From positions 1,116,001-1,180,000 of the forward strand of contig CP002084.1 in NCBI GenBank assembly GCA_000143165.1: DNA of 64,000 bases. The letters are read 5' to 3'. This document shows, piece after piece, positions 46,828 through 54,093 of the stretch. Each line of letters begins with the position of its first letter. The stretch's first letter is position 1. The DNA is from Dehalogenimonas lykanthroporepellens BL-DC-9. GTDB lineage: Bacteria; Chloroflexota; Dehalococcoidia; Dehalococcoidales; Dehalococcoidaceae. The notes below the pieces were generated by a model, which was given only the letters and a program-made list of their open reading frames with translations, had not been told where the DNA came from and made no database searches. A program made the position numbers and the translations under genes.

Positions 46828-47313
46828 TTAGAACTCAAACAACGCTGGCTGTTCCGATTCTCTTTTGGCTACCTCCTCTTCTTTCTGATGACGTCTTTCT
46901 GCCCGTTCTTGTTCCTGTCTGGCTGTGGTTCGCCGTTGATATAGCCATTCTTTCAGCCGGATCAGGTCGGACATCTGCTGGTCTGTTAATGAATTAACCC
47001 TGATATCCTTTGGCATCTCACTCTTGCTCCATCGGGTATAGGTTTTACTAGCGACATACAGATAAATCTGGCTCCAGTCGCTATCCATCGGCAAAGTAAG
47101 CGAAGCCGTATTGAGATAGGCACAGGCTTCAGAATCCGTGCCAGTAGGTTGTTCTCCTTTAGTTACCTTCATGTTTTCAGTTAACCGTTCCAGAGTAATG
47201 GCATTTTTTAACCATTCTGGGAGACTATCCCCCCAACCTCCTGGATAGACAATGATAGGATCGGTTAGCGTACCTACTAAGTCATCTATCATCGTATTGA
47301 TATTTTTGGACAA
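46828..47313 (-). CDS. Hypothetical protein of the mobile block
   Basis: The 161-residue protein starts at TTG 47313, placed 5 nt after GGAGGG. The N-terminal half is mixed, with PIIVYPGGWGDSLPEW. The C-terminal 45 residues form a charged helix (RQEQERAERRHQKEEEVAKRE) ending PALFEF. The middle, YLYVASKTYTRWSK, is conserved-looking. I do not recognise it. It is the last gene of the leftward plasmid/phage-like block and lies before the shared terminator. Confidence 0.65.
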   Translation of the reverse strand: MSKNINTMIDDLVGTLTDPIIVYPGGWGDSLPEWLKNAITLERLTENMKVTKGEQPTGTDSEACAYLNTASLTLPMDSDWSQIYLYVASKTYTRWSKSEMPKDIRVNSLTDQQMSDLIRLKEWLYQRRTTARQEQERAERRHQKEEEVAKRESEQPALFEF

Positions 47314-47352
47314 AGTTACCCTCCTTAATTTAGGATTTTTGTGGTTTGAGGT

Positions 47353-47670
47353 CTAGTATTCGTCGGGGAATAGAATAGTGGTTGAGCTCCGATCGGCCTC
47401 GGTGATTATCCAGATGTTAGCCACTCCATTCTTAGGAAAGCGGTCATCGTTGTAAGCCGATAACAAACGTGTATCTTGTTTCAGCGCCTGGTCGTTAGCC
47501 TGCTTGTCCTCTTCATCCACATCACCCCAGTCACCCTTAACGTGACGATTAAGGGACTTCTGAATGAATTGGGCAAAGTCGGGGTTTTCACACGCAAGGT
47601 CGTAGACTCCTCTGGTGGCGACAATCTGGCCAGTATTGAAAGCAGCGTTGATTACGAATAATGTATTCAT
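47353..47670 (-). CDS. Plasmid/ICE-type conserved hypothetical protein
   Basis: The 105-residue protein has the segments VATRGVYDLACENPDFAQFIQKSL, then HVKGDWGDVDEEDKQAND, and RLLSAYNDD. I recall this pattern (GDWGDxxxEDxxxN) from small proteins of conjugative and plasmid elements. Role unknown. The ATG follows AAAAGGAG. A two-codon mini-ORF (ATG CCC TAA) ends 13 nt upstream. Confidence 0.7.
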   Translation of the reverse strand: MNTLFVINAAFNTGQIVATRGVYDLACENPDFAQFIQKSLNRHVKGDWGDVDEEDKQANDQALKQDTRLLSAYNDDRFPKNGVANIWIITEADRSSTTILFPDEY

Positions 47671-47683
47671 TTCATTTCTCCTT

Positions 47684-47692
47684 TTAGGGCAT
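47684..47692 (-). promoter_or_regulatory. Two-codon mini-ORF upstream of the 105-residue gene
   Basis: GAAGGGGTAACT precedes ATG CCC TAA, a complete ribosome site plus start and immediate stop. The stop is 13 nt before the true start, with a separate AAGGAG between. Similar mini-ORFs precede two neighbouring genes. Confidence 0.45.
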
Positions 47693-47724
47693 AGTTACCC
47701 CTTCATAAATTAGGAATAAGCCTT

Positions 47725-48207
47725 TTAGTCCTTGAACTTGGTTATATGCAGGCAGGCGTAGTGTGACCTGAAGTTGTCTATTGGGCTTTGCCAGAAACCG
47801 TTGCGGAAGTCTAGCAGGTAGTGCCAGTAACCCTGGTATTCCTGTTCCCGCACGGCCACGAGGTAGTCGGTGAATATCCTGACGGCTGCTGACTTGCTTC
47901 CCCAGAGTACGATGACACTGGGAATATAGGTGTGGTCGCTCTTGAGTCTCATGGGATGCCATTCCAGTTGAAGTCTGGGGAGTTTCAGATTATCGAGCCA
48001 GAAGTGGCGTCCGCCGGCGTCGTAAGAGCCGATGTAGATGTCCTTACCTTCCAGCTCTTCCAATATCTCCATCAGGCGCTTTATGGCTTCCCGCCGTTTC
48101 TTACGAAGCGGTATCTGGACGGTTTTTCGTCCCAGTTTCACTGTAGTGGTCGGCTCAGGTTCGGCAAGTTTGACTCCATCAAACAAGTCCATCTGACCTG
48201 TTGCCAT
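47725..48207 (-). CDS. Hypothetical protein of the mobile block
   Basis: The 160-residue protein starts at ATG 48207 after AAAGGAG. The N-terminus is polar (MATGQMDLFDGVKLAEPE) and a basic helix RKKRREAIKRLMEILEEL follows. The rest is rich in aromatic residues (GRHFWLDNLKLPRLQLEWHP and YQGYWHYLLDFRNGFWQS). No known motif. Encoded between two other small genes with the same leader organisation. Confidence 0.6.
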   Translation of the reverse strand: MATGQMDLFDGVKLAEPEPTTTVKLGRKTVQIPLRKKRREAIKRLMEILEELEGKDIYIGSYDAGGRHFWLDNLKLPRLQLEWHPMRLKSDHTYIPSVIVLWGSKSAAVRIFTDYLVAVREQEYQGYWHYLLDFRNGFWQSPIDNFRSHYACLHITKFKD

Positions 48208-48227
48208 GTTTTTTTACTCCTTTCTAT

Positions 48228-48242
48228 TCAGATTTCGGGCAT
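48228..48242 (-). promoter_or_regulatory. Four-codon mini-ORF upstream of the 160-residue gene
   Basis: GAAGGGGTTACC precedes ATG CCC GAA ATC TGA. The stop is 20 nt before the gene start, with an AAAGGAG in between. Confidence 0.45.
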
Positions 48243-48277
48243 GGTAACCCCTTCAATTGCCGGTATCGCTGGCTTTG

Positions 48278-48613
48278 TTAACTCACTAAACTGAGCTGTT
48301 TGCCGCTGTTTGCCTTCTGCCGCTCTGCCTCTACCATTCCATTGGGTATAGACTCACGGACAGAGCTAATCGCGGAACGAACATACCCCGGATGAGGTTG
48401 CTGGTTCCAAGACAATACCCCACCAGTAACCCGCTCGATTTCGCCAATGAGACGGGACAGGTGCTGGTCAATGTAGCCTGGCAGGTTGGGGATTTTCCTC
48501 GCTTCCACAGCTACCAGCTTTGCCTGTTCCAATGGCTCAATGGCTTGATTGACGTATTCCTCGACCATATCCATTGCCTCATTGACCATCAGCGCATTCC
48601 ACTTGATAGGCAT
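48278..48613 (-). CDS. Hypothetical helical protein of the mobile block
   Basis: The 111-residue, mostly helical protein starts at ATG 48613 after AAAGGAGGT. The N-terminal half has VNEAMDMVEEYVNQAIEPLEQAKLVAVEAR and a conserved-looking IPNLPGYIDQHLSRLIGEIERV. No recognised domain. It is preceded by a four-codon mini-ORF at 48632-48646. Confidence 0.6.
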   Translation of the reverse strand: MPIKWNALMVNEAMDMVEEYVNQAIEPLEQAKLVAVEARKIPNLPGYIDQHLSRLIGEIERVTGGVLSWNQQPHPGYVRSAISSVRESIPNGMVEAERQKANSGKQLSLVS

Positions 48614-48631
48614 AGTTTTACCTCCTTTATT

Positions 48632-48646
48632 TCAGTTATTAGGCAT
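48632..48646 (-). promoter_or_regulatory. Four-codon mini-ORF upstream of the 111-residue gene
   Basis: AGGGGTAACT precedes ATG CCT AAT AAC TGA. The stop lies 18 nt before the gene start. The sequence resembles the gene's own start (GGTAAAACTATGCCTAT), suggesting a duplicated initiation region. Confidence 0.45.
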
Positions 48647-48680
48647 AGTTACCCCTGCAAGAATGGGTAAGTGGGGTGGT

Positions 48681-48869
48681 CTAGCTCTTGAGAGCCATAT
48701 TGATGGCTTCCTTGACGACATCAGACCAGCACTCCATTCCCCATTCCACACCCTTCTTCACCTGGGCGAGGATGTCATCGGTTATCGCTTCTTCAGGGAT
48801 ACCCATCTCCCTGGCACAATCAATGACATCTACCTTGCTGAGGACAAAGATAGTGTCCGTATCCGCCAT
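48681..48869 (-). CDS. Small hypothetical protein of the mobile block
   Basis: The 62-residue protein starts at ATG 48869 behind AAAGGAGG; a longer in-frame extension to 49097 lacks a ribosome site. It is acidic and helical (VSKVDVIDCAREMGIPEEAITDDILAQVKKGVEWG-like composition). I do not recognise it. It is the first gene after the beta-clamp terminator, so it begins a separate transcript; I see no strong promoter in the gap. Confidence 0.6.
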   Translation of the reverse strand: MADTDTIFVLSKVDVIDCAREMGIPEEAITDDILAQVKKGVEWGMECWSDVVKEAINMALKS

Positions 48870-49079
48870 AGTCGGCTTCCTCCTTTCTAAATGAATTACG
48901 AATAAATATCTGGGAGTACCTACTCTCTTTGGTTGTGGCTCGTACTGTGCAACTGTCCCTGGGGACTTCCAAAAAGTACGCAACCGCTGGTGCTGTCCCT
49001 GCCATCGAGGGCTTACGTCTATCGAGGTCTGCCTCTGCCATCGGGTATCGGTGCTCCCTGCCCTTTTAGCCATAAAAAA

Positions 49080-49158
49080 AAGGGTATCCGTTCCCACGCA
49101 TTGGGGAAACGAATACCCCTAAAAAAGCAAAAAAGCGGGGTCTCCCCCGCTTTTTTGC
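49080..49158 (-). terminator. Tandem hairpins after the beta-clamp gene
   Basis: A perfect 14-bp stem (49127-49140 with 49145-49158, loop TCTC) is followed on the minus strand by TTTTTT. A second hairpin formed by GGGTATCCGTTCCC and GGGAAACGAATACCC lies just beyond. Together they make a strong stop for the clamp transcript. Confidence 0.85.
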
Positions 49159-49195
49159 GTTGGCTGTTTTCTGAGTTCAAGCGTTCAGTTCAGGC

Positions 49196-50356
49196 TTATG
49201 CTACGGCGACTGGTTCTTTTGCCTTGCTTCGCTTCCGCTTCGGCTTATCGGCTTTAGTGATTGCTTCGGCTTCGGCTACCGCTTGGGCTTTCTCGGCTTC
49301 GCTTACCATCTCGGCTTCTGGCTCGGTTGGTTCGGTATCCTCGGCGGGTTCGGTTTCTGCCTTGACTGGCTCGGCGGTCTGTGTCTCACCTTTCGGCTTC
49401 TGGCTTTCACCAGCAAACATCGGCATTACCACAAGCTCATAGTCGGGAGAGGTAAAGAGCATTGGCGATTTACTATCTACCAGCTTAAGCTCTACCATCC
49501 CGCCACAAGCTCTTAAGGCGTCAGCAAGGTAACTGCCATCCAGTCTTATCCTGCCTTCGCCCTGTGTATCGGCGGGTATCTCTGCCATTCCCTTATCATC
49601 GGGACTGGACATTGTGAGCTTGCCGTTGCCGATTGTGAGGTCTATCGGGTATGCCTTGCTATCGGACAGGACTTTGAGTGAGCTTACCGCCCTGATTGCC
49701 TCGTTAGTATCAAAGCTAACAAAGGTATTGAAGTAGGCGGGTATGAGCTTCTCGTATTCGGGAAAGTTCCCGTCAGCCCCCCGCCATTTATAGCGGATTA
49801 GCTCCGTGTCCAGAACAAGGCTCATTCCGTCAAGGCTTTCCCCGCTTTTCTCAAAGCCCACCCTTACCCTGTATGCCCTTCGCAGAGCACTGATTACACC
49901 CCTTAGCTCATCCCGATTTATCAGGACTTGCCCTTCATCACCGTCAAAATCCAGCTTCACCATCGCAAGTCTGTAACCATCGGCGCTTACCATCGTGAGC
50001 TTGCCGTCTGCCACCTTGAAGAGGACACACTGTAAAACAGGTCTGTTATCCTCTTTAGCGGTGAACGGCACGACCCTTGATAGTGCTTCCGATAGCTCCA
50101 GTGCTCCGAGGTTAGGCTTGACGGAATTGGAAGGACTTACTCTGACATCGCAGAGTGTTAGAGGTGTTTTATCACCTACCCAAGCCATATCGTCAAGGTA
50201 ACTGGTATTTGCTCCGCAAACCACCTTCAGTCTTTTATCGGCAACCCGCAACCCGCTGGCATCGCCGTTAGACGAGGGAACGACTTTTACAACGTTACTC
50301 CCGCCTAATGACTTAATGTAGGTAAGAAAGCCTTTACGCCCTATCGTGAAATCCAT
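49196..50356 (-). CDS. DNA polymerase III beta-clamp homologue on a mobile block
   Basis: The 386-residue protein has the three-domain sliding-clamp layout: MDFTIGRKGFLTYIKSL start, RPVLQCVLFKVADGKLTMVSADGYRLA (clamp signature, residues about 125-150), and domain III ending DYELVVMPM. After it comes an acidic, Ala/Glu/Pro-rich tail of about 55 residues with a basic end (KPKRKRSKAKEP), not found in chromosomal DnaN. The ATG at 50356 follows AAAGGG and matches clamp N-termini; a TTG at 50455 is an unlikely alternative. As a second clamp it probably serves replication of an integrated element. Confidence 0.85.
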   Translation of the reverse strand: MDFTIGRKGFLTYIKSLGGSNVVKVVPSSNGDASGLRVADKRLKVVCGANTSYLDDMAWVGDKTPLTLCDVRVSPSNSVKPNLGALELSEALSRVVPFTAKEDNRPVLQCVLFKVADGKLTMVSADGYRLAMVKLDFDGDEGQVLINRDELRGVISALRRAYRVRVGFEKSGESLDGMSLVLDTELIRYKWRGADGNFPEYEKLIPAYFNTFVSFDTNEAIRAVSSLKVLSDSKAYPIDLTIGNGKLTMSSPDDKGMAEIPADTQGEGRIRLDGSYLADALRACGGMVELKLVDSKSPMLFTSPDYELVVMPMFAGESQKPKGETQTAEPVKAETEPAEDTEPTEPEAEMVSEAEKAQAVAEAEAITKADKPKRKRSKAKEPVAVA

Positions 50357-50590
50357 CAGCACTACCCTTTCGGCTAGTGCCCTTGATAGAGCGTTTACCA
50401 ATATCGCCTTGTGAGCACAAAAGCCCTCACCTGAACGCTTGCCCTCAATATTCAATTGTTCTATTTGAACACCCCCTATTGACTATCCGACAGTGGGCAA
50501 GGCTATCGGCTTCGTCTAGTAGTAAGCTACCGATAACCCGCAATTCGCTGGCATTATCGGTGCTCCCACTATATATATTGGTAAGGGGTG

Positions 50591-51205
50591 TCAGTTTGCG
50601 ACATACTGTAATAATCTTTTTTGTTCGTGTCGTCTGAACCGCTCCAGATACTTCTGGTCTTTTTTATCAAGAGGCGTGCCCTCAAGCCTCTTGTGAGCTA
50701 TCTCAACTAACCTATTCGGGAAACTAAGAAGGAAAGTTCGGGCGTCAATCCAAGCTCCAACGTCAATCGCCTTATCATCAGCGATGGTATTCCCGAACTC
50801 GGTTACGTTGCCATCGCCGTCTGTTATCGGCTTTGACAGGTATTCAGTCTTGATAGCCTTTGGACATTCGCCGTAGAGATAACCCGCCTTGCATTTTGCT
50901 CTTTGCCTCTGGCTACAGCTTCCGCAATCAAGCCCATTGGTGAGCTTGTATTGCTTACGCCAGTAAAGAGCGACCACACAGCTTGCGATACGGCACATCA
51001 TCGCTTCACTGAAGGACTTATTGCCGTTTCTGGCTCTGGTCAATGCCAGTTCCAGTATGATATTATGTCGGATGTCTCCCCTATCCTGTGCGGGCACTTT
51101 GTGTTCAAACCTTTGGGCGGTGCGAAACCATTGTGCCCATTCGCCGTTAAGTCGGTCATAGGATAGGGGGTTCTCGTCTTGTGGACAGCATAAAGTAGTT
51201 ACCAC
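50591..51205 (-). CDS. Hypothetical protein with cysteine cluster and basic tail
   Basis: The 204-residue protein starts at GTG 51205 behind AAAGGGGG; TTG at 51232 is possible. Features: RGDIRHNIILELALTRARNG, then SFSEAMMCRIASCVVALYWRK, resembling sigma-factor-like helices from phage and plasmid genes. A Cys cluster CGSCSQRQRAKCKAGYLYGEC follows, then a basic C-terminus (KKDQKYLERFRRHEQKRLL). I cannot place it firmly. It precedes the clamp gene by 234 bp on the same strand. Confidence 0.6.
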   Translation of the reverse strand: MVTTLCCPQDENPLSYDRLNGEWAQWFRTAQRFEHKVPAQDRGDIRHNIILELALTRARNGNKSFSEAMMCRIASCVVALYWRKQYKLTNGLDCGSCSQRQRAKCKAGYLYGECPKAIKTEYLSKPITDGDGNVTEFGNTIADDKAIDVGAWIDARTFLLSFPNRLVEIAHKRLEGTPLDKKDQKYLERFRRHEQKRLLQYVAN

Positions 51206-51514
51206 GCTTAAACCCCCTTTTTGTTCGGGCAAGCGTTCAGGTCAGGGTCTTTGTCCTCTGTATTCTGTTGTTAATGTGCTTCGTGTTTTGTATCTGTTTA
51301 GCTTCATTTTCCAACAAAAATACATAAGGTAAAATTTCAAGAACTAGCTATATAATCGTCCCTCTAGGAGTAGGTTAGAAGACATGAAAAATAACTTATT
51401 GCCTTGATAGGAAAAACCCTAATTATCGCTAAACCAAACCGGTAATTGGTACAGCAAAACCACAACAATTTGATAGCCTTTCTTCTAAGTTCTATACTTA
51501 GGTGGGAAACTGTG
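51206..51514. promoter_or_regulatory. Divergent region between the mobile block and the PhoB/PhoR-like pair
   Basis: A TATAAT at 51351-51356 points rightward, but its -35 is poor. A seven-codon ORF (MKNNLLP, ATG at about 51381) follows a GGAG-like site and could be a leader peptide. No tRNA or attachment repeat is visible at this island edge. Confidence 0.35.
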
Positions 51515-52204
51515 ATGCAAAATAAAGTATTAATTGTTGAGGACGACCCTAATCTACTGAAAACTCTCAAATACAACCTGAACAAAGAGAGTTATGATGT
51601 GGTCATTGCTGCGGATGGGGAGCAGGCACTTGAGGTAGCTCGTAAGGAAAAACCTGATCTTATCTTGCTCGATATTATGTTGCCGAAACTTAGTGGGTTT
51701 GAAGTATGCCGCATCCTCCGCAAGGAAATGAATTCACCTATTTTAATGTTAACTGCGAAAGCTGATGAGACTGACAAAATAGTTGGGCTTGAAATTGGGG
51801 CCGATGACTATGTCACCAAGCCTTTTAGCATGAGAGAGCTGATAGCTCGCGTTAGAGCCATGCTTCGCAGGACACAAATTATGGAGACGAAACCGTCCGA
51901 AGATAAAATTATTAAAATTGGAGACATCAGAGTTGATATAGATCGGCATCAGGCTTCATTAGCGGAAGTTATCCTGGAACTGAAACCAAAAGAGTTTGAT
52001 TTATTGGCTTTTCTAGCTAGAAACAAGGGTTTGGTTTTTAGCAGAGAGCAGCTGTTAGAAAAAGTATGGGGTTATGATTATGCTGGCGATACCAGGACGG
52101 TTGACGTGCACATCCGGTGGTTAAGGCAGAAAATTGAAAATGACCCGGGTAACCCAACCTATCTCGTAACTGTCAGGGGCACAGGTTATAAACTGGAAGG
52201 TTAG
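51515..52204 (+). CDS. PhoB/PhoP-like OmpR-family response regulator
   Basis: The 229-residue protein has a receiver domain with acidic residues 10-11, phosphoacceptor Asp53 (LILLDIMLPK), and DDYVTKPFSMREL. The winged helix ends in VDVHIRWLRQKIENDPGNPTYLVTVRGTGYKL. The start is ATG 51515 after AGGTGGG. The kinase gene follows at once. Three to four 11-bp TTAA repeats behind the kinase gene are its probable binding site. PhoB/PhoP-like by sequence, but no phosphate transporter genes are present. Confidence 0.93.
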   Translation: MQNKVLIVEDDPNLLKTLKYNLNKESYDVVIAADGEQALEVARKEKPDLILLDIMLPKLSGFEVCRILRKEMNSPILMLTAKADETDKIVGLEIGADDYVTKPFSMRELIARVRAMLRRTQIMETKPSEDKIIKIGDIRVDIDRHQASLAEVILELKPKEFDLLAFLARNKGLVFSREQLLEKVWGYDYAGDTRTVDVHIRWLRQKIENDPGNPTYLVTVRGTGYKLEG

Positions 52205-52206
52205 GA

Positions 52207-53952
52207 TTGTTCAAAAGTATTCAGTGGCGGATCGCAATACCTTTTATAATCCTCATACTCGTTAGTACGGGGATTACTGGCGGTTACCTCATAAGCTCTG
52301 TAAGAAACTCACAGATCGATAATTTAAGATTCCACCTAGAAGAAGAAGCCCGTATAACCGCTGAAGCCAGTTTGCCACTACTTATTCAGAATAGCGACCT
52401 TGATATTTTAGCAAAGAAATTAGGGCAAGAAATCGAAGCACGAGTCACTATCATTGCTCCGAACGGGAAAGTTTTAGGTGACTCGCAAGAGAACCCAGCC
52501 GCGATGGAAAACCACGCCACCCGCCCTGAGGTGAAAGATGCTCTAACCTCAGGCTTTGGTGAAAGTACCCGTTATAGCATTACCCTGAATGAACAGATGA
52601 TGTATGTTGCAGTACCTATTTATAGCCAGGAAACTGTCCTTGGAGTAGCAAGGGTAGCTTTGCCACTGACGGCTATCCAAAAATCAATAAATCATTTAAC
52701 ACTTACTATCATTCTTACAATGGTAGGTTTAGCTTTGTTAACAGTATTGGCTGCTTGGTTTATTGCTCGCAGGACTACGGGACCGCTTCGGCAACTTACC
52801 AAAGCAACCAAGCAAATTACAGCCGGTCAATTAGGCCGAAAAATTACCTTAAATACTGGAGATGAAATAGGGCAGCTCGGCAATGCTTTTAATGAAATGT
52901 CATCAAGCTTAAAGAGCACAATGGAAGCGGTCTCAGCAGAAAAAGCCAAACTATCAACGGTTCTTAATAATATGGTCGATGGCGTAATATTAACTGACAA
53001 AGAGGGTATCATTTCAACTGCGAACCGCACCGCCAGTAAATTGTTTGGATTTGAAGATAAGAATGTGTCAGGTAAATCCATAATCGAAGTGGTGCGCGAG
53101 CATGAAGTTGATGCAGTGTTAGTAAGGTGCTTACAAACCAGTAAAGAACAGTCAGCCCAATTTGAGTCGGCCGTAACGAAACGTTTCATAAGAGTAATAG
53201 CCGCACCGGTTATTGATGGCAAGCCAAGCGAAATCCTACTGCTCTTTCAAGATCTCACGGAATTAAGAAACCTGCAAACAATGCGTAAGGAATTAGTAGG
53301 TAATATATCTCATGAGTTGAGGACACCCATTACTGGCATCAAAGCCATGGTCGAGACCTTGCATGACGGAGCAATCGATGATAAAGAAGCCGCTAAGGAC
53401 TTCTTAACCCGGATTGAATCTGAAGTTGACCGTTTGGCGCAGACGGTTTCTGAATTAACTGAGCTCAGTCGTATCGAAACTGGTAAAGCTGAATTAAGGC
53501 TTGAGCCTTTAGATCTCAATGTCCTGGTCAAAGATGTGATTGAGCAGCTACAACCTTTAGCAGAAAGGCAACAGGTGACCGTATCTGCTACTTTGGCGAA
53601 AGATTTACCCGAAGTCCTGGCTGACCGAGATCGTATCAGGCAAACGATTATTAATTTGGTTCATAATGCCGTTAAGTTTAATAGAGTTGGTGGCAACGTG
53701 AAACTATATACCAAGACCAACAATAATGAAGTTATCGTAGATATATCAGACACAGGTATTGGAATTTCAAAAGATGATTTACCTCATGTCTTTGAGCGAT
53801 TTTATAAAGCCGATAGAGCCCGTTCAAAAAGTGGTAGTGGACTTGGGTTAGCTATTGCCAAGCACACTATCCAAGCCCACAACGGAAAAATATGGGTTGC
53901 GAGTGAACAGGGCAACGGTTCCACATTTAGCTTCAGCTTACCTCTCAAATAA
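52207..53952 (+). CDS. PhoR-like membrane sensor histidine kinase
   Basis: The 581-residue protein has two membrane helices (about residues 10-30 and 162-184) flanking an extracytoplasmic sensor (LEEEARITAEASLPLL). HAMP follows (ARRTTGPLRQLTKATKQITAGQLGRKI), then PAS (about 255-350), HisKA with H-box GNISHELRTPITGIKAM near residue 370, N-box TIINLVHNAVKFN, and G-boxes DTGIGIS and SGSGLGLAIA. The start is TTG 52207, two bases after the regulator stop. The sensor is typical of phosphate or envelope-stress kinases. Confidence 0.93.
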   Translation: MFKSIQWRIAIPFIILILVSTGITGGYLISSVRNSQIDNLRFHLEEEARITAEASLPLLIQNSDLDILAKKLGQEIEARVTIIAPNGKVLGDSQENPAAMENHATRPEVKDALTSGFGESTRYSITLNEQMMYVAVPIYSQETVLGVARVALPLTAIQKSINHLTLTIILTMVGLALLTVLAAWFIARRTTGPLRQLTKATKQITAGQLGRKITLNTGDEIGQLGNAFNEMSSSLKSTMEAVSAEKAKLSTVLNNMVDGVILTDKEGIISTANRTASKLFGFEDKNVSGKSIIEVVREHEVDAVLVRCLQTSKEQSAQFESAVTKRFIRVIAAPVIDGKPSEILLLFQDLTELRNLQTMRKELVGNISHELRTPITGIKAMVETLHDGAIDDKEAAKDFLTRIESEVDRLAQTVSELTELSRIETGKAELRLEPLDLNVLVKDVIEQLQPLAERQQVTVSATLAKDLPEVLADRDRIRQTIINLVHNAVKFNRVGGNVKLYTKTNNNEVIVDISDTGIGISKDDLPHVFERFYKADRARSKSGSGLGLAIAKHTIQAHNGKIWVASEQGNGSTFSFSLPLK

Positions 53953-53986
53953 AAGCCTCGCAAAATAATCCCTGGTTATCAAAGAT

Positions 53987-54040
53987 TTAACCGCGCGTTA
54001 ACAATGTGTTAAAGCGCCGTTAAAGTCCCCCTTGTATTCT
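53987..54040 (+). promoter_or_regulatory. Four-repeat Pho-box promoter leading into the first IS256 copy
   Basis: TTAAC at 53987 and 53998, then TTAAA at 54009 and 54020, are exactly 11 bp apart. After 10 bp comes TATTCT (54035-54040), the likely -10. A ribosome site (GAAGGAGGGGGG) and ATG at 54091-54093 follow, but the IS element begins at the next base. The original gene is gone. Confidence 0.65.
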
Positions 54041-54093
54041 ATTAATAGATGGACATAAGCGTATTTGGATTATCAGAAGGAGGGGGGCAGATG

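Noticed and set aside
48870-49097. N-terminal extension of the 62-residue protein to 138 residues
   Set aside because: The extension lies over the terminator region and lacks a ribosome site, while the internal ATG at 48869 has a strong one.
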